Of a stretch of 64,000 nt of DNA, positions 42,586 to 50,289 are shown piece after piece (the first letter of the stretch is position 1; each line of letters begins with the position of its first letter). The stretch spans positions 62,001 to 126,000 of the forward strand of contig NZ_LLZN01000042.1 of NCBI RefSeq assembly GCF_001509795.1, written 5' to 3'. The translations under genes were made by a program, and so were the position numbers. Below the pieces are notes generated by a model that saw nothing but the letters and a program-made list of their open reading frames with translations, was not told where the DNA came from and did no database searches. The DNA comes from Streptomyces sp. NRRL WC-3605. GTDB taxonomy: Bacteria > Actinomycetota > Actinomycetes > Streptomycetales > Streptomycetaceae.

Positions 42586-43878
42586 TTAACTGACGAGCGC
42601 ATCCGGCTTGCCCTTGCTGCGCGGCCGTTCCTCGACCATCTTGCCCCAGACGATCAACCGGTACTTACTCGTGAACTCCGGCGTACACGTGGTGAGCGTG
42701 ATGTAGCGGCCCGGCTTGGTGAATCCCGACCCCTTCGGGACCGGCTCCAGCACACTGACGTTGCTCGGCGACGTCACCGGCAGGACCGACGCCATCTTGT
42801 ACACGAAGAACTTGTCCTGCGTCTCCACGACGATGTCGTCCCCCGGGGTGAGCCGGTTGATGTACCGGAACGGCTCCCCATGGGTGTTGCGGTGCCCGGC
42901 CAGACCGAAGTTGCCGGTCCTGGCGTCCGGCATCGCCGTCTTCAGCTTGCCCTCGCCGTAGTGGCCGACCATGCCCCGGTCCAGCACCTGCTTGTTGCTG
43001 ATGCCCTCGGCGATCGGCACGACGACGTCCAGCTTCGGGATGTGCAGCAGCGCGAAGCCCTGGCCCGGCTCGAAGCTGCCCGGGTTGCGCTTGCCGCTCG
43101 CCCAGTCGTTCTGGAGGCTGCTGGCCTCCTTGTCCGCCTGTGCGTGCGCCCGGACGTTCGTCCACCACAACTGGTAGCTCACGAAAAGCAGCATCAGCAC
43201 GCCGGTGGTGATGAACACCTCGCCGAGGGCCCGGCTCACCAGCGTCGCGGCGCTCGGTTTGCGGGCGCGCGCCTGCCGCCGGGCCTCCAGGCGCGAGCGG
43301 GGGGCCGAGGGAGCGTCCGACTCCGTCTCCGCGGTCTCCAGGTCCGCTCGTCCGGCGCCACGGCGCCCATGACGCCGCTTGGCGGCCTTCCTGCGGGCCG
43401 CGCGGCCACCCACGGGGGATTCGTCGAGGCTCTCCGCCGAACGGGCCCCAGAGCGCGCTCCAACGGCGGCAGCGGTGTCCGCTATCCGCAGGGCGACGGT
43501 CTCGTCGTCCGGAGGCGGTATGTACGTCTGCTGAGGCTCCGCGTGCTGCGGCCGGCCGGGCTGCTGCGCCTGCGGGTGCTGCGGGTGCGGGTGCGGGTGC
43601 TGCGGCTGCGGGTGGTGTGGCTGGGCGTACGGCTCCTGGTACGCGTCCGTGCCGTACGTCTGCGCCCCGTACCGCTCGCTGCCGTAGCCGTCGCCTCCGT
43701 AGCCGGCCTGGGCCTGCGCGGCGGCCGCGGGGCCGCCGTGCCAGTCCCCGTGCGCACCGGGGTCCCCGTACGGCTGCTGCCCGTACGGGGTTCCCTGGTC
43801 GCCGGCGCCGCCGTAGGAGTCCCCGGAGGACTGCCCGTAGGCGGTGCCGGACTCGCGCTCGGGGCGCAGCGCGGTCAC
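42586..43878 (-). CDS. srtE1: Class E sortase with long Gln/His/Pro-rich cytoplasmic region, SrtE1-like
   Basis: 430 residues. The GTG at 43878 overlaps the pabA stop by three bases within the shared GTGA. The first 210 residues are low-complexity cytoplasm: Tyr/Gly/Gln repeats (YGQQPYGDPG), a His/Pro run (PHHPQPQHPHPHPQHPQAQQ) and an Arg/Lys/Ala-rich segment. One transmembrane helix (VFITTGVLMLLFVSYQLWW) precedes the sortase domain with His in GLAGHRNTHG, Cys in YITLTTCTPEF and Arg in SKYRLIVWGK. The His-rich region might bind metal or lipids. Confidence 0.87.
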   Translation of the reverse strand: MTALRPERESGTAYGQSSGDSYGGAGDQGTPYGQQPYGDPGAHGDWHGGPAAAAQAQAGYGGDGYGSERYGAQTYGTDAYQEPYAQPHHPQPQHPHPHPQHPQAQQPGRPQHAEPQQTYIPPPDDETVALRIADTAAAVGARSGARSAESLDESPVGGRAARRKAAKRRHGRRGAGRADLETAETESDAPSAPRSRLEARRQARARKPSAATLVSRALGEVFITTGVLMLLFVSYQLWWTNVRAHAQADKEASSLQNDWASGKRNPGSFEPGQGFALLHIPKLDVVVPIAEGISNKQVLDRGMVGHYGEGKLKTAMPDARTGNFGLAGHRNTHGEPFRYINRLTPGDDIVVETQDKFFVYKMASVLPVTSPSNVSVLEPVPKGSGFTKPGRYITLTTCTPEFTSKYRLIVWGKMVEERPRSKGKPDALVS

Positions 43879-44513
43879 GCCGTGGCCCTGCCCACCACCG
43901 GGGCGAGCCCCGACGACCTCGCCACCGCGCCCTCGTCGCCGCATTCGGCCAGCCAGTTGGCCAGCATCCGGTGCCCGTGCTCGGTCAGCACGGACTCGGG
44001 GTGGAACTGCACCCCCTCCACCGGGAGTTCACGGTGCCGCAAGCCCATCACGATGCCGTCGTGGGTGCGGGCCGTCACTTCCAGCTCGGCGGGCACGGTC
44101 GCCGGCTCGGCGGCCAGCGAGTGGTAGCGGGTCGCCGTGAACGGGGTCGGCAGTCCGGCGAAGACGCCCCTGCCCTCGTGCTCGACGAGCGAGGTCTTGC
44201 CGTGCAGCAGCTCGGGGGCCCGGTCCACCACACCGCCGTACGCCACCTGCATCGACTGCATGCCGAGGCAGACCCCGAAGACCGGGACGCCGGTCGCGGC
44301 ACAGTGCCGGACCATGTCGACGCAGACCCCGGCCTCCTCAGGGGTGCCTGGGCCCGGCGAGAGCAGGACGCCGTCGAAGCCGTCCTGGGCGTGGGCCGTG
44401 GAGACCTCGTCGTTGCGGAGGACCTCGCACTCGGCGCCCAGCTGGTAGAGGTACTGGACCAGGTTGAAGACGAAGCTGTCGTAGTTGTCCACGACGAGGA
44501 TGCGCGCGCTCAC
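43875..44513 (-). CDS. pabA: Glutamine amidotransferase PabA/TrpG
   Basis: 212 residues. Class I glutamine amidotransferase with the Cys nucleophile in FGVCLGMQSM and His/Glu in EGVQFHPESVL. Supplies ammonia to chorismate for p-aminobenzoate (folate) or anthranilate. Starts VSARILVVDNYDSFVFNLVQYL; the GTG overlaps the small-protein stop. The partner PabB/TrpE is not here. The same gene sits near pknB in mycobacteria, so the position is conserved rather than functional with sortases. Confidence 0.88.
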   Translation of the reverse strand: MSARILVVDNYDSFVFNLVQYLYQLGAECEVLRNDEVSTAHAQDGFDGVLLSPGPGTPEEAGVCVDMVRHCAATGVPVFGVCLGMQSMQVAYGGVVDRAPELLHGKTSLVEHEGRGVFAGLPTPFTATRYHSLAAEPATVPAELEVTARTHDGIVMGLRHRELPVEGVQFHPESVLTEHGHRMLANWLAECGDEGAVARSSGLAPVVGRATA

Positions 44514-44671
44514 TGGTTGTCCACCGTCACATCGTTGAAGGGCAGCAGAGGTTCGGCCCACGGGAAGACGTAGTTGAAGAGGACGTAGACCACGGCCATG
44601 ACCAGCACGAGGGAGATCAACGCCTTCAGCCATGCGTTCCCCGGCAGATGCCGCCAGATCCAGCCGTACAT
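44510..44671 (-). CDS. Small single-pass membrane protein
   Basis: 53 residues from the ATG at 44671 (GGAAGGG 5 bases upstream; an earlier in-frame start is less likely). MYGWIWRHLPGN, then one helix (ALISLVLVMAVVYVLFNYVF), then PWAEPLLPFNDVTVDNQ. GTGA overlap with pabA. Probably a conserved actinobacterial small protein; no function known. Its place among sortase genes suggests an envelope role, which is only inference. Confidence 0.75.
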   Translation of the reverse strand: MYGWIWRHLPGNAWLKALISLVLVMAVVYVLFNYVFPWAEPLLPFNDVTVDNQ

Positions 44672-44724
44672 GCCGTCCCTTCCGTCGCACCACGGCACCA
44701 GAATCACGCCGCACGGTCACCAGA

Positions 44725-45459
44725 CTAACGGCGCAGGGCCTTCGGTTTCCCGGCCTCCACAGGCTGCGTGGAGTCCAGGTGGGCCCACACGATCAGGCGG
44801 TGACTGTGCCCCCACTCGGGATCACACGTGGTCAGCGTCAGATAGCGGCCCTCACCCGTATACCCCGACTTACGGGGCACAGGGTCGATCACCTCAATGT
44901 CGGAGGGCACTGTTTTGTAGGGGCCTTTGTCGATCCTGTACGTGAACCATGAGGTTCCGTCCGTCAGCACCACCGCGTCGCCCCTCCGCAGCCTGGGGAA
45001 GTCCTTGAAGGGGTCCCCATAGGTCCGCCGGTGACCGGCGACCGAGAAGTTGCCCTTCTGCCCCAGCCGGGCGGTGTTCGCGTAGTGGCCGAGCCCTTTC
45101 TTCAGGGTCCCGGTGGCCGTGCCTTCGAGCACCGGCTTGTTCCACGTGAAACCAAGCCGCGGGATGTACATGATCGCGAAAGGCTTGTCCGCCGTGTACG
45201 GGGCGGGCCCCGGCGGAGTCGCGGGCGCCTGCGGTGCGCCGGAGGCCTGCGGAGCACCGGACGCCCGCGATGCGCCGGACGCCCCGGGCGAGGGCCGCAT
45301 CGCGCTCTGGGCCCACTGCTCCTGTAACTGGTCGATCTGGTCGTCCATGACGGTGTCGGCCCGCACGCCGGTCCAGAACAGCACGTAGACGACGAAGAGA
45401 ACGATCACCGTGCCGACGGTGACGCACAGCTCGCTGACGGTCCTGACGACGACGCGCAC
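44725..45459 (-). CDS. Third class E sortase
   Basis: 244 residues. GTG start with GGAG 7 bases upstream. One transmembrane helix (CVTVGTVIVLFVVYVLFW), an Ala/Ser/Gly/Pro repeat linker (SGASRASGAPQASGAPQAPA), then the sortase domain with His in SVAGHRRTYG, Cys in LTLTTCDPEWG and Arg in HSHRLIVWAH. More divergent than the other two. The coding sequence contains a parS site. Substrate unknown. Confidence 0.85.
   Translation of the reverse strand: MRVVVRTVSELCVTVGTVIVLFVVYVLFWTGVRADTVMDDQIDQLQEQWAQSAMRPSPGASGASRASGAPQASGAPQAPATPPGPAPYTADKPFAIMYIPRLGFTWNKPVLEGTATGTLKKGLGHYANTARLGQKGNFSVAGHRRTYGDPFKDFPRLRRGDAVVLTDGTSWFTYRIDKGPYKTVPSDIEVIDPVPRKSGYTGEGRYLTLTTCDPEWGHSHRLIVWAHLDSTQPVEAGKPKALRR
45139..45152. 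promoter_or_regulatory. parS site (ParB-binding palindrome), copy 2
   Basis: GTTCCACGTGAAAC, the standard parS core with one asymmetric base, inside the third sortase gene where it encodes Phe-Thr-Trp-Asn on the minus strand. Confidence 0.8.
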
Positions 45460-45477
45460 CGGCAGCTCCAGTGAGGC

Positions 45478-46254
45478 TCACTCCACGGGCTTGGCGTACT
45501 GCAGATCCACTGTGCCCGAGTAGCCCGGCAGAGTCACCGTCCCGTCCTCCGTGACTTTCCAGCCGAGGCCGTAGACGTTGACGTAGACCATGTAGTTCTG
45601 GATCGCCCGCGAGGCCGCGAGGGCCTGCTGCATCTTCTCCGGATCACCGACAGCCGTGATCTTGTACGGCGGCGAGTAGACCCGGCCCTGGAGGATCAGG
45701 GTGTTGCCCACACAGCGCACGGCGCTCGTGGAGATCAGCCGCTGATCCATGACCTTGATCCCCTTGGCGCCGCTCTCCCAGAGGGCGTTGACCACGGCCT
45801 GGAGGTCCTGCTGGTGGATGACCAGGTAGTCCGGCTGGGGCTCGGGGTAGCCGGGGAGCTTGGCGGTGGCGTCCGGCGGGGCGTCGTTCAGCGTGACGGT
45901 GATCGCCTCACCGGTCAGCCTCTTCGTCCCCGCGCGGGCCTCCAGCGCGGACAGCTTGGCGTCCTCGGCCTTGGTGCTGCCGTCGTCCCGTTCGGCGAGC
46001 GCCTCCACGTCGTTCCGCAGGGCCGCGTTGGTCTCGTCGAGCCGGCCGTTCTCGTGGCTGCGCTCCTGGATGAGGTCGGAGAGTTTCAGCAGCGAGGCGT
46101 CCGTACGGATGTCGGTGCCCTTGGCGGTGTTGAAACTGGTGAAGAAGATGAGGCCGGCGAGGGCGAAGACGGCGGCGGTGAGCACCCGTACGGGACGGAA
46201 TCGGCCACGGACAGGGCTGGATCCCGTACCGGGGGAGTCGGCAGAATTGCTCAA
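45478..46254 (-). CDS. DUF881 family protein
   Basis: 258 residues. TTG start at 46254 with a GAAGGAGATAAGGG purine run upstream. Transmembrane helix ([20 protein letters not shown]), a coiled coil ([29 protein letters not shown]), then the DUF881 fold ([39 protein letters not shown]). DUF881 proteins are common near cell-division and envelope genes in Gram-positives. Divergent from crgA. Function not known. Confidence 0.85.
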   Translation of the reverse strand: MSNSADSPGTGSSPVRGRFRPVRVLTAAVFALAGLIFFTSFNTAKGTDIRTDASLLKLSDLIQERSHENGRLDETNAALRNDVEALAERDDGSTKAEDAKLSALEARAGTKRLTGEAITVTLNDAPPDATAKLPGYPEPQPDYLVIHQQDLQAVVNALWESGAKGIKVMDQRLISTSAVRCVGNTLILQGRVYSPPYKITAVGDPEKMQQALAASRAIQNYMVYVNVYGLGWKVTEDGTVTLPGYSGTVDLQYAKPVE

Positions 46255-46394
46255 CGTACCCTTATCTCCTTCGGCGCCACGGAAGCACTACGCTAACGGA
46301 CGCCCGGGGGAGCCCACAGTGTCCCCTTGTACGCTGCCCCGAGCCCGACCAGTTCCCTGCGCGGCCACGCAGCGCATCGACAGGAGAGACCCTC

Positions 46395-46649
46395 GTGCCG
46401 AAGTCACGTATCCGCAAGAAGGCCGATTACACGCCGCCGCCGTCGAAGCAGGCGACCGCCATCAAGCTGACCAGCCGTACCTGGGTCGCACCGGTCATGC
46501 TGGCCATGTTCGTGATCGGTCTCGCCTGGATCGTCGTCTTCTATGTGACCGACGGTTCCCTGCCCATCGAGGCACTGGGCAACTGGAACATCGTGGTGGG
46601 CTTCGGTTTCATCGCCGCCGGATTCGGCGTCTCCACGCAGTGGAAGTGA
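46395..46649 (+). CDS. crgA: Cell-division regulator CrgA
   Basis: 84 residues. [17 protein letters not shown] and two transmembrane helices ([39 protein letters not shown]), the full CrgA architecture. In Streptomyces it inhibits FtsZ-ring formation and coordinates septation in aerial hyphae; in mycobacteria it recruits divisome proteins. AGGAGAG lies 8 bases before the ATG. Confidence 0.93.
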   Translation: MPKSRIRKKADYTPPPSKQATAIKLTSRTWVAPVMLAMFVIGLAWIVVFYVTDGSLPIEALGNWNIVVGFGFIAAGFGVSTQWK

Positions 46650-46962
46650 CGGCCCGCCCGGCCCGGAAAGCGGCGGCCGCTTCGCGGTGAACGCAGCTCT
46701 GCCCACGGCTATCCACTGAGTTATCCACAGCGGTTTTCCACAGTGTTGAAAAAGAACGACGATCTGTGGATAACCAACGGGGCATTGACACCGGTGTGAC
46801 GGAACTACCGGTGATCATGGACAGTCGAAAGCTTGTTCGCCCCCTGTCTGACCTGCGGAAACGTTGGTCCAGGACAGGGGGCGTCGCGCTGTCCGCACAC
46901 TGTGCACAAGATCCGCCACCCGCTGTGGACAACTGTGCGTCTCAGGTGGCAGAACCCGCTGC
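46650..46962. other. Non-coding region between convergent crgA and rhomboid genes
   Basis: 313 bases without a gene between two 3' ends. It holds the DnaA-box cluster listed at 46721-46932 and no clear terminator hairpin. Confidence 0.6.
46721..46932. promoter_or_regulatory. Cluster of four DnaA boxes
   Basis: TTATCCACA (46721-46729), TTTTCCACA (46734-46742), TGTGGATAA (46765-46773, reverse) and TGTGGACAA (46924-46932, reverse). Three are perfect to the general or streptomycete consensus; the second has one change. The first three fall within 53 bases and the region is not upstream of any gene. Confidence 0.65.
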
Positions 46963-47847
46963 TCAGGTGAGCTGGAGGGTTCTGAGCGCGGTCACCAGAA
47001 CGACCACCGCCAGCACCGCGGCACAGGTGCCGTACTGGATCAGCGCGCGGTGCTCGCGTGGGGCGTGGACCATGGCGTAACCGATGATCACCCCGGCCAC
47101 CAGACCACCGATATGGGCCTGCCAGGCGATGTTGCTCCACCCGAAGGTGAAGATCAGGTTGATCACCAGCAGGGCGATGATCGGGCGCATGTCGTACTGG
47201 AGGCGGCGCACCAGGACGGCCGTCGCGCCGAACAGGCCGAAGATCGCGCCGGACGCCCCGAGCGTGGCCGTGGTCGGCGCGGCCAGCAGATAGGTGAGGG
47301 CACTGCCCGCGAGTCCGGAGCCGAAGTAGAGCGCGAGATATCGGGCCCGTCCGAGCGCCGCTTCGAGCGGGCCTCCCAGCCACCACAGGCCGAGCATGTT
47401 GAAGGCGAAGTGCCAGATCGCCTCGTGCGTGAACATCGAGGTCACCAGGCGGTACCACTCGCCGTCCGCGACCCCCGAGGTCGTCTGGAAGGGAGCGGGC
47501 GGCCAGGCGCCGATCAGCCAGAGGTCGGACAGCAGCGCTTCATCAGCCTTTACGGCGATGAACACCGCGAGGTTGATCCCGATGAGGATCTTGGTGATCA
47601 GACGGGGATCCGTGGCGATGCTGCCGCCCGCGAGCGTGCGCGGCCGGGAGGCCTCCGGGGCGTGGCCCGTGCCGGAGCCGGTGCGGACGCACTCCGGGCA
47701 CTGGAAGCCGACAGAGGCGCTGATCATGCACTCCGGACAGATGGGACGGTCGCAGCGGGTGCAGCGGACACCGGTCTCACGGTCCGGGTGGCGGTAGCAG
47801 ACAGGCAGGCTCCGGGCGTCCTGCGGGCTACCCACCGGCTGGTCCAT
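46963..47847 (-). CDS. Rhomboid-family intramembrane serine protease with zinc-ribbon
   Basis: 294 residues from the ATG at 47847 (AGGGGA 5 bases upstream). The N-terminus has four Cys pairs (CYRHPDRETGVRC, CDRPICPEC, FQCPEC) forming a B-box-like zinc ribbon. The membrane core has HFAFNMLGLWWLG, the catalytic Ser in GASGAIFGLFG, and the His in NIAWQAHIGGLVAG. Cleaves transmembrane substrates inside the bilayer. The same zinc-rhomboid next to crgA and ppiA is conserved in actinobacteria. Confidence 0.87.
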   Translation of the reverse strand: MDQPVGSPQDARSLPVCYRHPDRETGVRCTRCDRPICPECMISASVGFQCPECVRTGSGTGHAPEASRPRTLAGGSIATDPRLITKILIGINLAVFIAVKADEALLSDLWLIGAWPPAPFQTTSGVADGEWYRLVTSMFTHEAIWHFAFNMLGLWWLGGPLEAALGRARYLALYFGSGLAGSALTYLLAAPTTATLGASGAIFGLFGATAVLVRRLQYDMRPIIALLVINLIFTFGWSNIAWQAHIGGLVAGVIIGYAMVHAPREHRALIQYGTCAAVLAVVVLVTALRTLQLT

Positions 47848-47971
47848 CGGATCCCCTAGGTCGTCGTCCGCGGCGCACAGGCCCATACACCGCCCCCGCC
47901 CATCCTTACGGACGAGCGGGGCGATTGGTTCCCTGCGGGAGGTGTCGGACGTCCGAGCGGACGGTCCCGCC

Positions 47972-48505
47972 TCAGCCCTGACGCGTCTCGATCATGACGG
48001 ACTCGATGACGACGTCGTTCACCGGGCGGTCGGTGCGCGGGTTGGTCTGCAGCGAGGCGATCGCGTCGACGACCTTCTGGCCGGCCGCGTCGGCGACCTC
48101 GCCGAAGATCGTGTGCTTGCGGTTCAGCCACGTCGTCGGGGCGACGGTGATGAAGAACTGCGAGCCGTTGGTGCCCGGACCGGCGTTCGCCATGGCCAGC
48201 AGGTACGGCTTGTCGAAGGCCAGGTCGGGGTGGAACTCGTCCGGGAACTGGTAGCCGGGGCCGCCGGTGCCGTTGCCCAGCGGGTCACCGCCCTGGATCA
48301 TGAAGCCGCTGATGACCCGGTGGAAGACAGTGCCGTCGTAGAGCCTGGCCGTGGACTTCTCGCCGGTGGCGGGGTTGGTCCACTCACGCTCGCCCTGGGC
48401 GAGTTCGACGAAGTTCCTGACCGTGACCGGCGCGTGGTTGGGGAGAAGCCGCACCGCGATGTCGCCGTGGTTGGTCTTCAGGGTGGCGTAGAGCTGCTCG
48501 GCCAC
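47972..48505 (-). CDS. ppiA: Cyclophilin-type peptidyl-prolyl isomerase PpiA
   Basis: 177 residues. GTG at 48505 with GGAAGG 6 bases upstream. Cyclophilin active-site residues are visible in VFHRVISGFMIQGGDP (Arg, Phe), GTNGSQFFIT (Gln, Phe) and WLNRKHTIFGEV (His). No signal peptide, so cytoplasmic. Speeds proline isomerisation. Position near gyrA is conserved in mycobacteria. Confidence 0.9.
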   Translation of the reverse strand: MAEQLYATLKTNHGDIAVRLLPNHAPVTVRNFVELAQGEREWTNPATGEKSTARLYDGTVFHRVISGFMIQGGDPLGNGTGGPGYQFPDEFHPDLAFDKPYLLAMANAGPGTNGSQFFITVAPTTWLNRKHTIFGEVADAAGQKVVDAIASLQTNPRTDRPVNDVVIESVMIETRQG

Positions 48506-48831
48506 GATCTGCCTTCCGTCGTCGTTCTGTGATCCCTCGATCCTCGCACGGACGGTCTCGGCGGATGCCCGACGCTCGTGAACCGGCACCCAACCGGGCA
48601 GATCCCTTGCGGAAAACGCGTCGAGTACCCCCGTGGCGGGGGCGCGACACGGCGAACCGTGGCATTGTCGACGACAAGCCACCGTTGCCCCATATTGATC
48701 CTTTATTCCAATCGATCACTTTCACCGGCACCCGAATGCCCGCCCCTACATGCCCCGCCGCGTTCCGGGAGGCATGATCCGTAAAAGGGTGGAAAGTCGA
48801 ATTACCGTACGCCACCGAGGAGGAGGAACCC

Positions 48832-49530
48832 GTGACCCGCATCGACAGCGTGCGCGCCGCGACCGGCTCGGCGAAGGACAGCGTGCTGCACGCCGCGGAA
48901 GTGGTGGCGCCCTACGCCGACACCGCCAAGGACAGGGCCGCCCACTACGCACACGAGGCACGCGTACGGCTCGCGCCCAAGGTGTCGCAGGCCACCGAGC
49001 AGGCCCGCGCCCAGTACGGCGTCCACGTCGCCCCGCGCCTGGAGCAGGCACGCGCCCATGTGCCATCGAAGGTCGACCTGGCCGCCCAGGAGGCGGCGCT
49101 CCGCACCCGCAAGGCGGCTCTGCAGGCCGCCGAATACTCCCGGCCCAAGCTCGAGCAGGCGGTGGCCGCGGCCGGACCCGTCAAGGAGGAAGCAGCCGCC
49201 CGTGGGGTCGCCGCACTGGCCGCGCTGCGCGGTCAGGTCTCGCCGAAGGACGTGCAGAAGCTGGTGCGCAAGCACCAGCGGCGTGCCAAGGCCGGCCGTC
49301 TGGCGAAGGCCCTGGCCGTCGTCGGTCTTCTCGCGGGTGGTGCCTTCGCCGCCTGGAAGTGGTGGGACAAGCAGGCGAACCCGGACTGGCTCGTCGAGCC
49401 GCCCGCCGCGACGGAGGTGCCGGAGTCCGGCCGTCTGGCATCGGTCGACGGCACGGACCAGAGCGCGCTCGACCCCGAGGTCCAGGCCAAGGAAGCCGAG
49501 GAGGCCGCCCGGCGCGACGAGGGCAAGTGA
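48832..49530 (+). CDS. DUF5324 family helical membrane protein
   Basis: 232 residues. GTG start with GGAGGAGG 5 bases upstream. Mostly Ala-rich amphipathic helix (ATGSAKDSVLHAAEVVAPYAD; QATEQARAQYGVHVAPRLEQA), a basic patch (VRKHQRRAKAGRLAKA), one transmembrane helix (ALAVVGLLAGGAFAAWKWW) and an acidic tail. This matches DUF5324, found in streptomycetes. Function unknown; the helix pattern suggests membrane or surface binding. Confidence 0.75.
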   Translation: MTRIDSVRAATGSAKDSVLHAAEVVAPYADTAKDRAAHYAHEARVRLAPKVSQATEQARAQYGVHVAPRLEQARAHVPSKVDLAAQEAALRTRKAALQAAEYSRPKLEQAVAAAGPVKEEAAARGVAALAALRGQVSPKDVQKLVRKHQRRAKAGRLAKALAVVGLLAGGAFAAWKWWDKQANPDWLVEPPAATEVPESGRLASVDGTDQSALDPEVQAKEAEEAARRDEGK

Positions 49531-49575
49531 CCTGAGCGTCGGTCACTTCGGCTCGTTTCGATCGGCTCGTTCCAA

Positions 49576-49622
49576 CGCCGCCAGGGGGCGGGAGACTTGA
49601 GGTCTCCCGCCCCCTGGCGGCG
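49576..49622 (+). terminator. Very strong terminator after DUF5324 gene
   Basis: Perfect 21-bp stem (49576-49596 with 49602-49622, loop of five) ending in a short T-run, followed immediately by a parS site that shares its last base. Confidence 0.8.
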
Positions 49623-49635
49623 TTTCACGTGGAAC
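49622..49635. promoter_or_regulatory. parS site (ParB-binding palindrome), copy 3
   Basis: GTTTCACGTGGAAC; its reverse complement GTTCCACGTGAAAC is the standard parS core. Intergenic, abutting a terminator, with no gene across it. Confidence 0.8.
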
Positions 49636-49902
49636 ATCGGCTGCCGCCGAAGATCGGCTGTCTTCGAGCGTCATCGGCCTCCGCTCGAAGCCGTGAGGCA
49701 GCTGTGTTCACACCTCCGCCCACGATGACGTTTGCAACGACTTGTGCGCGCGAGCTCCACACAAGCTCCCCTAACGGAATGCACCCTTCTGATTACCTGA
49801 TCACCTGAAGACCAGCTCACACGGGGGTTCGGACGTCCTACAAGGGTTTCGGCAGGCGTCGGCCGAGGACTTCCTCACCCGGGCCGAGGGCACCGAGAAT
49901 GT

Positions 49903-49920
49903 TTGCGCAAATATGCGCAA
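49903..49920. promoter_or_regulatory. Orphan palindrome, possible regulator-binding site
   Basis: TTGCGCAAATATGCGCAA: perfect 7-bp arms around AATA, much more AT-rich at its centre than its surroundings. No gene starts nearby on either strand. Confidence 0.4.
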
Positions 49921-49995
49921 CGTCACCACGTGCCGCTCGCCGGTGACACACGTCACGGCCGTGAGTGCGGGAGAAAGGTGGTCGGACAGACGAAA

Positions 49996-50025
49996 CCGGC
50001 CAGCACCCGCGAGGGTGCCGGCCGG
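49996..50025 (-). terminator. Terminator of tRNA-Ala
   Basis: 13-bp stem with one G-T pair (49996-50008 with 50013-50025, loop GCGA), nine bases after the tRNA 3' end. Confidence 0.65.
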
Positions 50026-50034
50026 TCCGGAGAG

Positions 50035-50107
50035 TGGAGCCTAGGGGAGTCGAACCCCTGACATCTGCCATGCAAAGACAGCGCTCTACCAACTGAGCTA
50101 AGGCCCC
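50035..50107 (-). tRNA. tRNA-Ala (TGC)
   Basis: 73 bases. Acceptor GGGGCCT with AGGCTCC, D arm GCTCAGTTGGTAGAGC, anticodon loop TTTGCAT giving TGC, T arm AGGGGTTCGACTCCCCT. Discriminator A, no encoded CCA. In mycobacteria it is next to tRNA-Ile; here they are about 6 kb apart. Confidence 0.95.
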
Positions 50108-50159
50108 GGAAGAGGAGCATCCGACCGGAACGAGCACGTCCCGGCGGCTGCCGCAGACC

Positions 50160-50190
50160 AGACTACCGGGTCGCGCCCCGTATCTCGCAA
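50160..50190 (-). promoter_or_regulatory. Candidate tRNA-Ala promoter
   Basis: On the minus strand TTGCGA (50185-50190) is followed after 19 bases by TAGTCT (50160-50165). The spacing is long, so confidence is modest. Confidence 0.4.
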
Positions 50191-50289
50191 AAAAGATGGG
50201 GGGTCCCGATGCACAACCACTCTCCGTAAGATGCTCGACGTGGTTCGCTACAGCGAACCGCGGTTTTGGGGAAGCGATGGGGAGACGCA

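Larger units (their letters stand above)
49636..50034. other. Non-coding region between parS copy 3 and tRNA-Ala
   Basis: About 400 bases without a supported gene. It contains the palindrome TTGCGCAAATATGCGCAA (49903-49920) and the tRNA-Ala terminator near its right end. A few short frames with high G/C third positions exist but lack good starts. Confidence 0.5.

Noticed and set aside
44516..44524. TTGTCCACC as a DnaA box
   Set aside because: One mismatch, alone, and inside the small membrane-protein gene.
46766..47080. 104-residue rightward frame in the DnaA-box region
   Set aside because: Runs antisense into the rhomboid gene and lacks typical codon use and a start site.
49927..49932. CACGTG close to parS copy 3
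   Set aside because: Flanks are ACC/CCG; only the central six bases match.
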